DNA from: Clarkia xantiana subsp. parviflora
Taxonomy: Eukaryota; Streptophyta; Magnoliopsida; Myrtales; Onagraceae
DNA length: 64,000 bases
NCBI GenBank assembly: GCA_036873135.1
Contig: JAPTYO010000007.1
Span: forward strand, 10,150,763-10,214,762
Reading direction: 5' to 3'
Below, piece after piece: positions 36,047-47,200 of this stretch. Within the stretch, counting starts at the first letter, position 1; each line of letters starts with the position of its first letter. A program made the position numbers and the translations under genes. Below the pieces are notes generated by a model. The model searched no databases. It was not told the origin of the DNA and saw only the letters and a program-made list of their open reading frames with translations.

Positions 36047-38965
36047 TAATTAATTTAAAAAATAATAATAATAAACAAATAAATCATGATAGAAACAATA
36101 ATAATTTTTTTTGTGAATAAAGCACAAACAACCATAAATAAGTACCGATTCAAACAACTTAGATAACAAAGTATTGTTTAAAAATTTCATCCAACATTCA
36201 CCATACGAAAATAAAACAATAAACTCCGACTTATGCAGTCTTGTACGAAAAATAAAACTAAAAACAATAAACTCCGGCTTCGGCAGTGTTGTAGAAGTAA
36301 ATAACAAAATCGCCGGTTTCGAGAGCATGAAGTCCTATCATTCTGCACAAACGAATATCGACTTAGGTGTTTTGCATAACAATACGCTAAGTAGATGATA
36401 CTAATAGAAACATATCTATACGTGTTTACCACTTCAAACATATATTATGAATGTTTTACCACTTAAAAAATAAATTATGAAATTTAGAAAAAGTGTTAAT
36501 ACCTTGAGTTTCACTATCGGGGTTTACTGGAGAGGTAACCAGTCGATCTGTAACTAAAGCCATGAGACCATTGAATTTCTCCTCTAAAGCTTTTATCTTC
36601 GCATCGCTGGCCGCTTTCTCGACGAGATGTGCAGCCTCACACTCTTCAAGTCTTTGTGTAAGTTCATCAATGCGGGCAGCTGCAGCTGGAGGTATACCAC
36701 TAGCCCTTCTAGGTTTCTTTTTTCGAGACTCCATTAACTTCTCAAAGATGGCGTCTCTATCAGCCGGTGTCCCGGTCTCCTCCTCTTCTCTTACCGCGTT
36801 TTCTTCCGTTTGAGTCTACATTATAAATCATATATTATTATTGTATGATAAAACAGTAGAACTAAGAAGATAACATTCCACGCAACAGACAATGATGTTT
36901 TAACAAAATTATAAAGATTAATATTGACCTCTAAAAAGTTTGAATGACTTACAAGTATACGTTCTGATTCTGGATCCGCTGGAGTCCCGTTCTTAAGTGT
37001 ATGTGTCTTCTTGAAGAAGACTCTTTTAGTAGGTGGAACGCCATTATTCTTCTTGGTCTGCATTGACAATTTTTTTATGATAACATTAATAATGTAACTA
37101 TGAATTTAAACCAACTTGGACTCTGAGTCATAATATTTAAAATACCTCAACATATAAAACTTTAGCATGACTAGTTGTCCCCGATGTGGACTTGAGTTTT
37201 GCACATGCTCTGTTCTTGGAGTTAGCCTCACTAATAGCATGCATATATAGTTATGTCATTTTTCATAATCAAATCATTTAACATGATTTACCTGGTGTTT
37301 ATCAGAGCTGAATTTTTTCACCAAAAATTCTCATTCTGCTGGGTTCATATTCGGTGGTACATTCTGGAGACTCTCCTCATGAGTGTACCCCAAGAAATAC
37401 TTGGTCTTTAGAGTATTTAAATACTCGCTGTATGACTTGCCAATTTGGGATAACACCCGGGATATCACATAAGAATTATCATTCTCAATATCAAAACGGT
37501 CCTGGCATAAAGAGATTACATAAATAAAATAACAAGCATTATTAGAATAAATGTCATAGAAACTTAATTGCAACAACCGACAGAAAATCATCATCCAGAA
37601 GTAAGAGAAGAGGTACCTGGTTGAACTTGAGGGCTTACTTCTCGCCGGCGAGCTGCAAATCTACGCTGTTGGAGAGGCCAGAGGTTAACAAATCATTCTT
37701 GCATGCATCAATCTTTTTGTACCCTAATCCCAAATCAGAGACAAATTTCTTCGCCTCACGGTAAGATACCGGTGCCGTATTTTCCTGCGGGAGACATTTC
37801 TTGAAAAATTCCAGCATCTTGGACATCCCTGAATCACTAATCTTGTAAAGACATTTTATGTGTAATATCTCGACAATGTATGACATCTTTTAATATTCCA
37901 TGCAACCTGGATAAAGAATTTTTTCACACTCTTTCAACAACCTATTAAACTTTGCACCATCTTCTTCAAGTTCAATATCATTTGTAGACCATGTTCGTGC
38001 ACCGGTAACATCATAGACAATCTCACGCATCTCCTCAAAGTTACGAGTAGTTGAAGATACATCAAGTTTTTCTTCTCCATGAGATGTCCAATTTGTGTAT
38101 GTAGGTTGGATACCTTTCCACAAGAGGTGACTATCAACTTCATCAGGAGTTTGATATATAGTATTAACACAGTTAATGCAAGGGCATCTGTTCTTCAATC
38201 TTCCTTCTCTATCAACTATAGTAAGACCACGCAATGCTAATTCAATGAATTTTTCTACTCCATCCATGTATTCTGTACTTGCCCGATCTTTAGACATCCA
38301 ACTCTTATCAATTGGTGGATCCATTAACGTATTTCAGTAGAAAATCGATGTTACCTAAAAATTGAAAGAGCAAAAAAAACAAAATCAAAATAACTATGGA
38401 ATTCAAGTGCTTAAAAAATACACAACCATAAAGAAACAGTCGTTTTATAAAAGAATTTCACCAAACTAGATGCCACAACCTAGGAAAAGAAGATGAATTC
38501 ATAGAAAGAATTAGATGTATTATATGAGAAATTCAACTTACATAAGAATTGTTATTGTCTGTGTACGCACAAGAAAGGAAGAGAACGACTAAAAGATGTA
38601 GAAGCACAATGAAAGACGGCCACAGGAAAGTTATTAGCTAAATTTTGATAATTAATGGCGGATTTAAACCCTACAATTCGGCTAAAATTTGTTTTAAAAA
38701 AATTTTACCGACGAAATGTGTTTTTTGTCGGTAAAATTTCGTCGGTAAACACTATTTTACCGAGGAAATTAGTTGTTGTAGGTAAAATCTCTATACCGAG
38801 GAAGTGTATTTTTCGTCGGTGAAATGGTTTTTGTGTGTAGTTCGAATTTAATTTTGCAGAATTGATTGACATATTACCGACAAATTTGTAGTTTGGTCGG
38901 TAAACACTATTTTTACCGAGGAAATTATATGTTATCGGTAAAAACTATTATTACCGAGGAATTTG
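35321..38965. repeat. CACTA internal tandem duplication, unit 1
   Basis: 3,645-bp unit starting GTCGGGAAAAGC at 35321, repeated directly at 38966-42610. Only two substitutions were noticed by eye (near 35620 versus 39265 and near 38780 versus 42425). Each unit carries subterminal repeats at both ends and the complete set of transposase remnants. Confidence 0.92.
36456..38324 (-). pseudogene. CACTA transposase remnant, unit 1
   Basis: The reading starts at ATG 38324 on the minus strand with MDPPIDKSWM and a Cys-rich 'RCPCINCVN', the transposase-associated zinc-finger-like domain of CACTA TNPD proteins. It then shows 'LLKECEKILYPGC', an in-frame stop TAA at 37890-37892, and continues in the same frame with 'ILHIKCLYKI' and 'AKKFVSDLGLGYKKIDACKND'. 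That is the usual lead-in to the Transposase_21 core, but the core itself is absent. Further exons carry Transposase_24-like sequence (37331-37594) and a C-terminal coiled coil, 'RIDELTQRLEECEAAHL' (within 36456-36734). So the gene is a deletion derivative that cannot encode a catalytic transposase. Confidence 0.8.
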
Positions 38966-41900
38966 GTCGGGAAAAGCTTTGTCGGTATAGGCGACGTCGG
39001 TAAATGTTTCACCGACGAAATTTGCCCCAAATATTTCGTCGGTAAACACATTGATTTTTACCGACGACACGTTCGTCGGTAAAACTACTTAAATATCGTC
39101 AAATTCAAATCATATTTACCGACGTAAATATATTTTAGCGACGAACCATATTTGGTCGGTATAGATTATTTACCGATGACTTTATTTTTGTCGGTGAATA
39201 TATTTTACCGACAAAATAGTAGTCGGTAATATCTATTATCGACAAAACAATAGTTGTCGGTAAAAAATTTTACCAACAAATTCAATGTTAGTCGGTAAAG
39301 ACTTATTTACCGACGATCTTGTTTTTGTCGGTGCAATCATTTACCGACTAATGAGTTTTTTCGGAAACAATCATTTACCGACTAATGAGTTTTGTCGGTA
39401 ACAATCATTTACCAACTAAATATTAATTCGTCGGTAACGAGTTTTTACCGAGGAGATTATTTTTGTTGGTGTTTAAATTTTACCGAGGAAATTTTGTTGT
39501 CGAATTACATTCTACACCGACCAAATAAATATTTGTCGGTAACAAGTAATTACCGACGAAGTTCGAATCATCGGTAATATATATTTATTTATACCGAGGA
39601 AATTAATTTTGTGTCGGTAAACATACTTTTACCGACAAAATCTTATATGTCGGTAATCTTATTTATCGATGAAATTTATTTTGTCCGTAAATAATTAATT
39701 TAAAAAATAATAATAATAAACAAATAAATCATGATAGAAACAATAATAATTTTTTTTGTGAATAAAGCACAAACAACCATAAATAAGTACCGATTCAAAC
39801 AACTTAGATAACAAAGTATTGTTTAAAAATTTCATCCAACATTCACCATACGAAAATAAAACAATAAACTCCGACTTATGCAGTCTTGTACGAAAAATAA
39901 AACTAAAAACAATAAACTCCGGCTTCGGCAGTGTTGTAGAAGTAAATAACAAAATCGCCGGTTTCGAGAGCATGAAGTCCTATCATTCTGCACAAACGAA
40001 TATCGACTTAGGTGTTTTGCATAACAATACGCTAAGTAGATGATACTAATAGAAACATATCTATACGTGTTTACCACTTCAAACATATATTATGAATGTT
40101 TTACCACTTAAAAAATAAATTATGAAATTTAGAAAAAGTGTTAATACCTTGAGTTTCACTATCGGGGTTTACTGGAGAGGTAACCAGTCGATCTGTAACT
40201 AAAGCCATGAGACCATTGAATTTCTCCTCTAAAGCTTTTATCTTCGCATCGCTGGCCGCTTTCTCGACGAGATGTGCAGCCTCACACTCTTCAAGTCTTT
40301 GTGTAAGTTCATCAATGCGGGCAGCTGCAGCTGGAGGTATACCACTAGCCCTTCTAGGTTTCTTTTTTCGAGACTCCATTAACTTCTCAAAGATGGCGTC
40401 TCTATCAGCCGGTGTCCCGGTCTCCTCCTCTTCTCTTACCGCGTTTTCTTCCGTTTGAGTCTACATTATAAATCATATATTATTATTGTATGATAAAACA
40501 GTAGAACTAAGAAGATAACATTCCACGCAACAGACAATGATGTTTTAACAAAATTATAAAGATTAATATTGACCTCTAAAAAGTTTGAATGACTTACAAG
40601 TATACGTTCTGATTCTGGATCCGCTGGAGTCCCGTTCTTAAGTGTATGTGTCTTCTTGAAGAAGACTCTTTTAGTAGGTGGAACGCCATTATTCTTCTTG
40701 GTCTGCATTGACAATTTTTTTATGATAACATTAATAATGTAACTATGAATTTAAACCAACTTGGACTCTGAGTCATAATATTTAAAATACCTCAACATAT
40801 AAAACTTTAGCATGACTAGTTGTCCCCGATGTGGACTTGAGTTTTGCACATGCTCTGTTCTTGGAGTTAGCCTCACTAATAGCATGCATATATAGTTATG
40901 TCATTTTTCATAATCAAATCATTTAACATGATTTACCTGGTGTTTATCAGAGCTGAATTTTTTCACCAAAAATTCTCATTCTGCTGGGTTCATATTCGGT
41001 GGTACATTCTGGAGACTCTCCTCATGAGTGTACCCCAAGAAATACTTGGTCTTTAGAGTATTTAAATACTCGCTGTATGACTTGCCAATTTGGGATAACA
41101 CCCGGGATATCACATAAGAATTATCATTCTCAATATCAAAACGGTCCTGGCATAAAGAGATTACATAAATAAAATAACAAGCATTATTAGAATAAATGTC
41201 ATAGAAACTTAATTGCAACAACCGACAGAAAATCATCATCCAGAAGTAAGAGAAGAGGTACCTGGTTGAACTTGAGGGCTTACTTCTCGCCGGCGAGCTG
41301 CAAATCTACGCTGTTGGAGAGGCCAGAGGTTAACAAATCATTCTTGCATGCATCAATCTTTTTGTACCCTAATCCCAAATCAGAGACAAATTTCTTCGCC
41401 TCACGGTAAGATACCGGTGCCGTATTTTCCTGCGGGAGACATTTCTTGAAAAATTCCAGCATCTTGGACATCCCTGAATCACTAATCTTGTAAAGACATT
41501 TTATGTGTAATATCTCGACAATGTATGACATCTTTTAATATTCCATGCAACCTGGATAAAGAATTTTTTCACACTCTTTCAACAACCTATTAAACTTTGC
41601 ACCATCTTCTTCAAGTTCAATATCATTTGTAGACCATGTTCGTGCACCGGTAACATCATAGACAATCTCACGCATCTCCTCAAAGTTACGAGTAGTTGAA
41701 GATACATCAAGTTTTTCTTCTCCATGAGATGTCCAATTTGTGTATGTAGGTTGGATACCTTTCCACAAGAGGTGACTATCAACTTCATCAGGAGTTTGAT
41801 ATATAGTATTAACACAGTTAATGCAAGGGCATCTGTTCTTCAATCTTCCTTCTCTATCAACTATAGTAAGACCACGCAATGCTAATTCAATGAATTTTTC

Positions 41901-42610
41901 TACTCCATCCATGTATTCTGTACTTGCCCGATCTTTAGACATCCAACTCTTATCAATTGGTGGATCCATTAACGTATTTCAGTAGAAAATCGATGTTACC
42001 TAAAAATTGAAAGAGCAAAAAAAACAAAATCAAAATAACTATGGAATTCAAGTGCTTAAAAAATACACAACCATAAAGAAACAGTCGTTTTATAAAAGAA
42101 TTTCACCAAACTAGATGCCACAACCTAGGAAAAGAAGATGAATTCATAGAAAGAATTAGATGTATTATATGAGAAATTCAACTTACATAAGAATTGTTAT
42201 TGTCTGTGTACGCACAAGAAAGGAAGAGAACGACTAAAAGATGTAGAAGCACAATGAAAGACGGCCACAGGAAAGTTATTAGCTAAATTTTGATAATTAA
42301 TGGCGGATTTAAACCCTACAATTCGGCTAAAATTTGTTTTAAAAAAATTTTACCGACGAAATGTGTTTTTTGTCGGTAAAATTTCGTCGGTAAACACTAT
42401 TTTACCGAGGAAATTAGTTGTTGTAAGTAAAATCTCTATACCGAGGAAGTGTATTTTTCGTCGGTGAAATGGTTTTTGTGTGTAGTTCGAATTTAATTTT
42501 GCAGAATTGATTGACATATTACCGACAAATTTGTAGTTTGGTCGGTAAACACTATTTTTACCGAGGAAATTATATGTTATCGGTAAAAACTATTATTACC
42601 GAGGAATTTG
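38966..42610. repeat. CACTA internal tandem duplication, unit 2
   Basis: Second 3,645-bp unit. The junction at 38965/38966 reads ...GAGGAATTTG|GTCGGGAAAAG. In the outer context the corresponding end reads GAGGAATTTGGTATTTCG at 42601, so the duplication boundaries lie within subterminal repeat sequence. Confidence 0.92.
40101..41969 (-). pseudogene. CACTA transposase remnant, unit 2
   Basis: Exact counterpart of 36456-38324, 3,645 bp further on, including the same in-frame TAA (41535-41537) and the same missing catalytic core. The duplication therefore happened after the damage. Confidence 0.8.
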
Positions 42611-43381
42611 GTATTTCGTCGGTAAAATACATATTTACCGATGAACTTGTTATTACGTCGGTAAAACAAATATTTACCGAGGAATTTGTTGTTACGTCGG
42701 TAAAACAATTATTTACCGAGGGACTTAATTGTTGTCGATACGAACTATTATTACCGAGGAAGATTATATTTCGTCGGTAAAAACTATTATTACCAAGGAA
42801 GTTTATATTTCATCGGTAAAACACGTATTTACCGTGAAATTTATTGTTTCGTCGGTACAAATATATTTACCAAGGGAACTATATGTTGTCGGTAAATACT
42901 ATTTTGACCGAGGAAGTGCATATTTCATCGGTGAAAAGGATCATGAGCGACAACAAAAATTATGTCGGTAAACATATATAATTCCGACGAAATTGAATAC
43001 GTCGGTAAATTATTATTACCGACTAAATATATTATTTTCGTCGGTGATATATTTTAGACTAATTTTAAATTAATATTAATACTTACCGACGAAACACTTT
43101 AGGTCGGTAAAACGTATATTTACTAACAATATTAATTTTCATCGGTGTAAAACGTAAATACCGACGAAAAAGTATTATCTGTTGGTAATACTTATAGTTT
43201 TCACCGACAAAAATTAAATTTTCGTCGGTAAAATTAATTATTACCGATGAAAACAAAATTCGTCGGTAATGATTTGAATTTCCGATGAATAATAATTTTT
43301 GTCGGTATATGTAATATTTACCGACGAAAATTATACCGATGAAAATTATTTTCGTCGGTAATTGCCTTATCTCCAGTAGTG
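42345..43381. repeat. Right subterminal repeat array of the CACTA element
   Basis: Continuous run of GTCGGTAAA-type motifs ending at the TIR (TATCTCCAGTAGTG). About 770 bp (42611-43381) are unique to this end, against 100 bp unique to the left end. Confidence 0.9.
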
Positions 43382-43384
43382 GAT

Positions 43385-43491
43385 CCCCGAAATACTCTCT
43401 CTCTTTTCTCTCTGTGAAACTGCTGCGACTCTCTGTTTCTCCGGCGAATCTCCGCCGTACTCCGCCACATTTCGCCGTGCTCATTTTCACA
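43385..43491 (+). repeat. 5' LTR of copia element, right piece
   Basis: Last 107 bp of the 5' LTR (CCCCGAAATACTCTC ... TTTTCACA). With 34939-35220 it makes a 389-bp LTR, against 396 bp for the 3' LTR. Two substitutions relative to the 3' LTR in this piece. Confidence 0.93.
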
Positions 43492-44233
43492 TGGTATCAG
43501 AGCTTCGAAGCTCATACCACTTCGACGATTCTGTTACCGTACTTCCTCTGTGGTAAAATCTTTTCTCATCTCCCTTTTTCGGTTTCAACGAACGATGTTT
43601 GTGTTTATACGTTCGTAGATCTCGCAACGTTTGATTTGTTGCTGAAGATCCGTGACGATAACCTTCATCGCTTCTGTTTCTGACTCACGAACTTTCTTCT
43701 TCTTGAGTTTCTTGCTGGAATAAGTCCAGATCTGCACTTGACCTTTCGGAAATCCTTTATTCTGTATTTTTCCTGAAGCAAATCTTCTTTGCATGTGATG
43801 TTCATCCTTATCTGTTCGTAGATCTCGCGATTTTTTAATTATCGCTGTAGATCCGTGACGATAGATGATCATTCTTCAACTTTTGGCTGTAACAGAGTTT
43901 AGATCTACACTTGTTCTTTGCTATCGGAATCTTTTTGCAAGTAAAATCTCCTTGCATGTGATGATTGTGTTCTAAAACTTGGAGATCTCGCAATTTTTCA
44001 TTATTGCTCAGTAGATCTGTGACGAAAACTTATATTGCACAATTTCTTTTATGGATCTGATTTTGCTCCGTCTATCATCTTATTTCTGCACTGTAGTCCT
44101 GTGATGTTTTTTTTTACTCAGCTGAAAAATATATTTGTGACTGTGATTTCTATTTGAGACTTCCTTCTCTCTAAAGTCATTCTTTGCCTCCGATTCTTGT
44201 AGATCTTCTTTGATCTGCTTATTTTCTCGCTGA
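43492..44233 (+). other. Copia leader: primer-binding site and untranslated region
   Basis: The primer-binding site TGGTATCAGAGC is at 43492-43503. The leader then contains three diverged copies of a block starting with (G/T)AGATCTCGC and ending near GTAGATC(C/T)GTGACGA (starting near 43616, 43818 and 43981). Function of the leader repeats is unknown; they may carry packaging signals. Confidence 0.7.
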
Positions 44234-47200
44234 ATGGCGGATGAATCGGAAAAGAATCTTGGGGAGAATTCTGGCCTCAACTCAGGCGATGCTCCAACTG
44301 ATGTGGTTGTCGAAGCGATGCCGAAAATTGATCACAATCACCCTCTTTACCTTCATCCTTCTGACTCTGCTGGTTTATCTTTGGTCACTGAAAAACTCAC
44401 TTGTTCTGAGGACTACGGATTTTGGAGCAAAGCTATGAGGATCTGTTTGATTTCGAAAAATAAACTTGGATTTGTGACTGGTGCCTATAAGAAGGAGAAT
44501 TTTGAACCTAGTCTTCATCCTCTATGGGATCGATGCAATGCTTTGGTTTTAGCTTGGATTATGAATTCTGTCTCTCGTGAGCTTATGTCTGGGAATATTT
44601 ACATTGAGAGTGCCTTCTCTGTTTGGAACGATTTAAAAGAAAGGCTTCACAAAGTCAATGGTTCAAGAATTTTTCAACTTCACAGGGACATTTGTTTAGC
44701 TCAGCAAGGTGTGGATTCCATATCCACCTACTTTGCCAGGCTAAGAACCATGTGGGAAGAGTTTGATGCTATCTGTAATTTGCCCAACTGTGGTTGTCCC
44801 GAATTTCAAAAGCATATTTCACATGCAAACAATCTGAAGCTTTTCCAATTTTTGAATGGCCTCAATGATTCCTACTCCAATGTCAAAACCAATTTGGTTA
44901 TGAGAGAGGCTCTTCCTTCTGTTTCCCAGGCATACTCTGTTTTGATCCAAGAAGAAAATCAACGTAGCCTCTCCTCTAATTCTGTTGCTAGTTTTGCTGA
45001 TGGAAAACTTCCCTCTCTGTCCACCAACTCTTCAAACAAATCAAGGGGACAGAAAAGAAATTTGAATCTGGTTTGCGATTACTGTAAAGCTAAGGGGCAT
45101 GATTCTGACCACTGTTTTAAGAAGAATGGTTATCCTCCAGGATGGAAACTCCGTCCTAATCAGACCAGAACTCCTCAAGCTAATGCAGTCATTGATGGTC
45201 ACTCTGATATTTCAGGTTCTGAGGTTGGCGGTTCCATTTCCACCCCTCTTGACATTCCAAAAAACCAGCCTATGATGATTACAACTGAACAACTCGAGCA
45301 TTTAGCTCGTAGTATGGTGCGATCTCAGCACAATGCATCTGAGGCCGAACCTCGGGTGAATGCTGCATCCTCTGTATCAGGTATACCTGCTCCTTTAATG
45401 CCTAATTACTCTACTGATTGGATCCTTGATACAGGTGCTACACATCATATGAGTTTTAGGTCAAATTGGATGCATAACTTTAGACCTTTAAATTCTAGTG
45501 TTCAGTTGCCAAATGGTTTCAAATCTGCAGTTGCTGGCATTGGTAATATCAACATTGACAAGAATAATGTTTTAACTGATGTCTTGTTTTTGCCTGACTT
45601 TAAGTACAATTTGATCTCTATTTCTAAGTTGACTAAGGATTTGTCTTTTTCAGTTACTTTCCATACTAATTCAGTTATATTACAGGATCGCTGCAATGGA
45701 ATGGTGTTGGGGAATGGACATGAAGCTGCAGGGCTCTATTTTTTCAAATCACATTATCCAGTCCCTGTAGCATTTCAGTCTGTTGCATTTAATCCTCAGA
45801 CCATTCTGTGGCATCAAAGATTAGGCCATGTTCCTTTTCATATCCTAAACAAGTTTCAATTCCTTAGTTCTTTCAGCTTACAAAATAAAGGTCTTTCTGA
45901 ATGTACTGTGTGTCCTATGGCGAAACAAGCTAGGTTACCTTTTCCCAATAGTAGTTTTGTTACTACTGGTCATTTTGACCTCATTCATGTTGATGTTTGG
46001 GGACCATATCACAAGGCCACTCATGATAATAAAAAGTATTTCCTTACTATTGTGGATGACTTCACTAGAGTTACCTGGGTTTATTTACTGACTTTAAAGT
46101 CTGATGTTATTGTTATTTTAAAACATTTTTACTCAATGGTTGAAACTCAGTTTTCCAAACGAATTAAACGTGTTCGATCTGATAATGGCGGTGAGTTTAT
46201 CAATGAATATTGTTCTTCATTTTTTTTAAACATGGGTATTATTCATGAGACTTCCTGTGCTTACACTCCACAACAAAATGGAGTTGTTGAACGAAAACAC
46301 CGTCATTTATTAGAGGTTGCTAGAGCTCTTAAATTGCAAAGTCATACTCCTGACAGATTCTGGGGTGAGTGTATCCTTACAGCTTGTTATTTGATTAACT
46401 TGATGCCTACTGAAATTTTAAAAGGACTTTCACCTTATGAAAAGCTCTATAATAAAGTTCCCTCTATTGATCATTTACGTGTATTCGGTTGCCTTTGCTA
46501 TGCTAAAGTTTTACCATTAAGTGACAAATTTGCTCCTAGATCTATTGCTTGTGTTATGATGGGATACTCTGTTGTTCAAAAGGGGTATAGATTGTTCAAT
46601 TTATCTACCAGGACTTTCCTTGTTTCAAGAGATGTTAAGTTCTTGGAATCCTTCTTTCCTTTCAAAGTTGGTTCTGATGTTCCTCCTTCTTTTGTGCCTA
46701 ATGTTTCGCCTATTCCTTCTTCAGGTGATTCAGTTGATAATGCATTTAATACGCAGATTACTCCTAATTCAGTTGCTGATCCTAATATTCATCAAGGTAA
46801 TCCTGAGGATATATCTGAAGGTAATGATGATAATGACAGTTTATCTGAGAATGCAACTGTTTTGGATGATATTGTTCCTGTTGATGTTGAACCTTCTTCT
46901 AGACCTGTTAGACAAACCAGACCTCCTATTTGGTCTCGGGACTATGATATGTCTATGACTTGTTCAACCAAATATCCTATTTCTGTTCACTTGAGTTGTG
47001 ATAATATTTCTAATGACCACAAGTCTTTTCTTGGCATAATTGATAAAATACCTGAACCCAATTCTTTTTCTGATGCTTGTAAAGACATTAATTGGGTTAA
47101 GGCTATGAAAGAAGAAATTGCTGCTTTGGAAGACAACAAAACTTGGTCATTAGTTCCTTTGCCTCAAGGTAGAACTTCTATAGGATGTCGTTGGGTTTTT

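Larger units (their letters stand above)
35221..43381 (-). mobile_element. CACTA (En/Spm) transposon, deletion derivative with internal duplication
   Basis: 8,161 bp. Ends CACTACTAGAGATATGG and, inverted, CACTACTGGAGATAAGG; imperfect TIRs continue to the first ACCGAC. It is flanked by the 3-bp duplication GAT (35218-35220 and 43382-43384). Dense subterminal repeats of TTTACCGAC / GTCGGTAAA fill both ends, a CACTA hallmark where transposase accessory protein binds. Minus-strand ORFs match CACTA transposase parts, but the catalytic Transposase_21 core is missing. The interior consists of two near-identical 3,645-bp units. It sits in the 5' LTR of a copia element. Confidence 0.95.

Noticed and set aside
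36562..36813. Plus-strand ORFs opposite the transposase remnant (also 40207-40458)
   Set aside because: Antisense shadows of the CACTA coiled-coil exon.
35221..43381. Regularly recurring GTCGGTAAA / TTTACCGAC motifs resembling a repeat-spacer array
   Set aside because: Motifs occur in both orientations with variable spacing and lie inside CACTA termini; this is a subterminal repeat region, not a CRISPR-like array or satellite.
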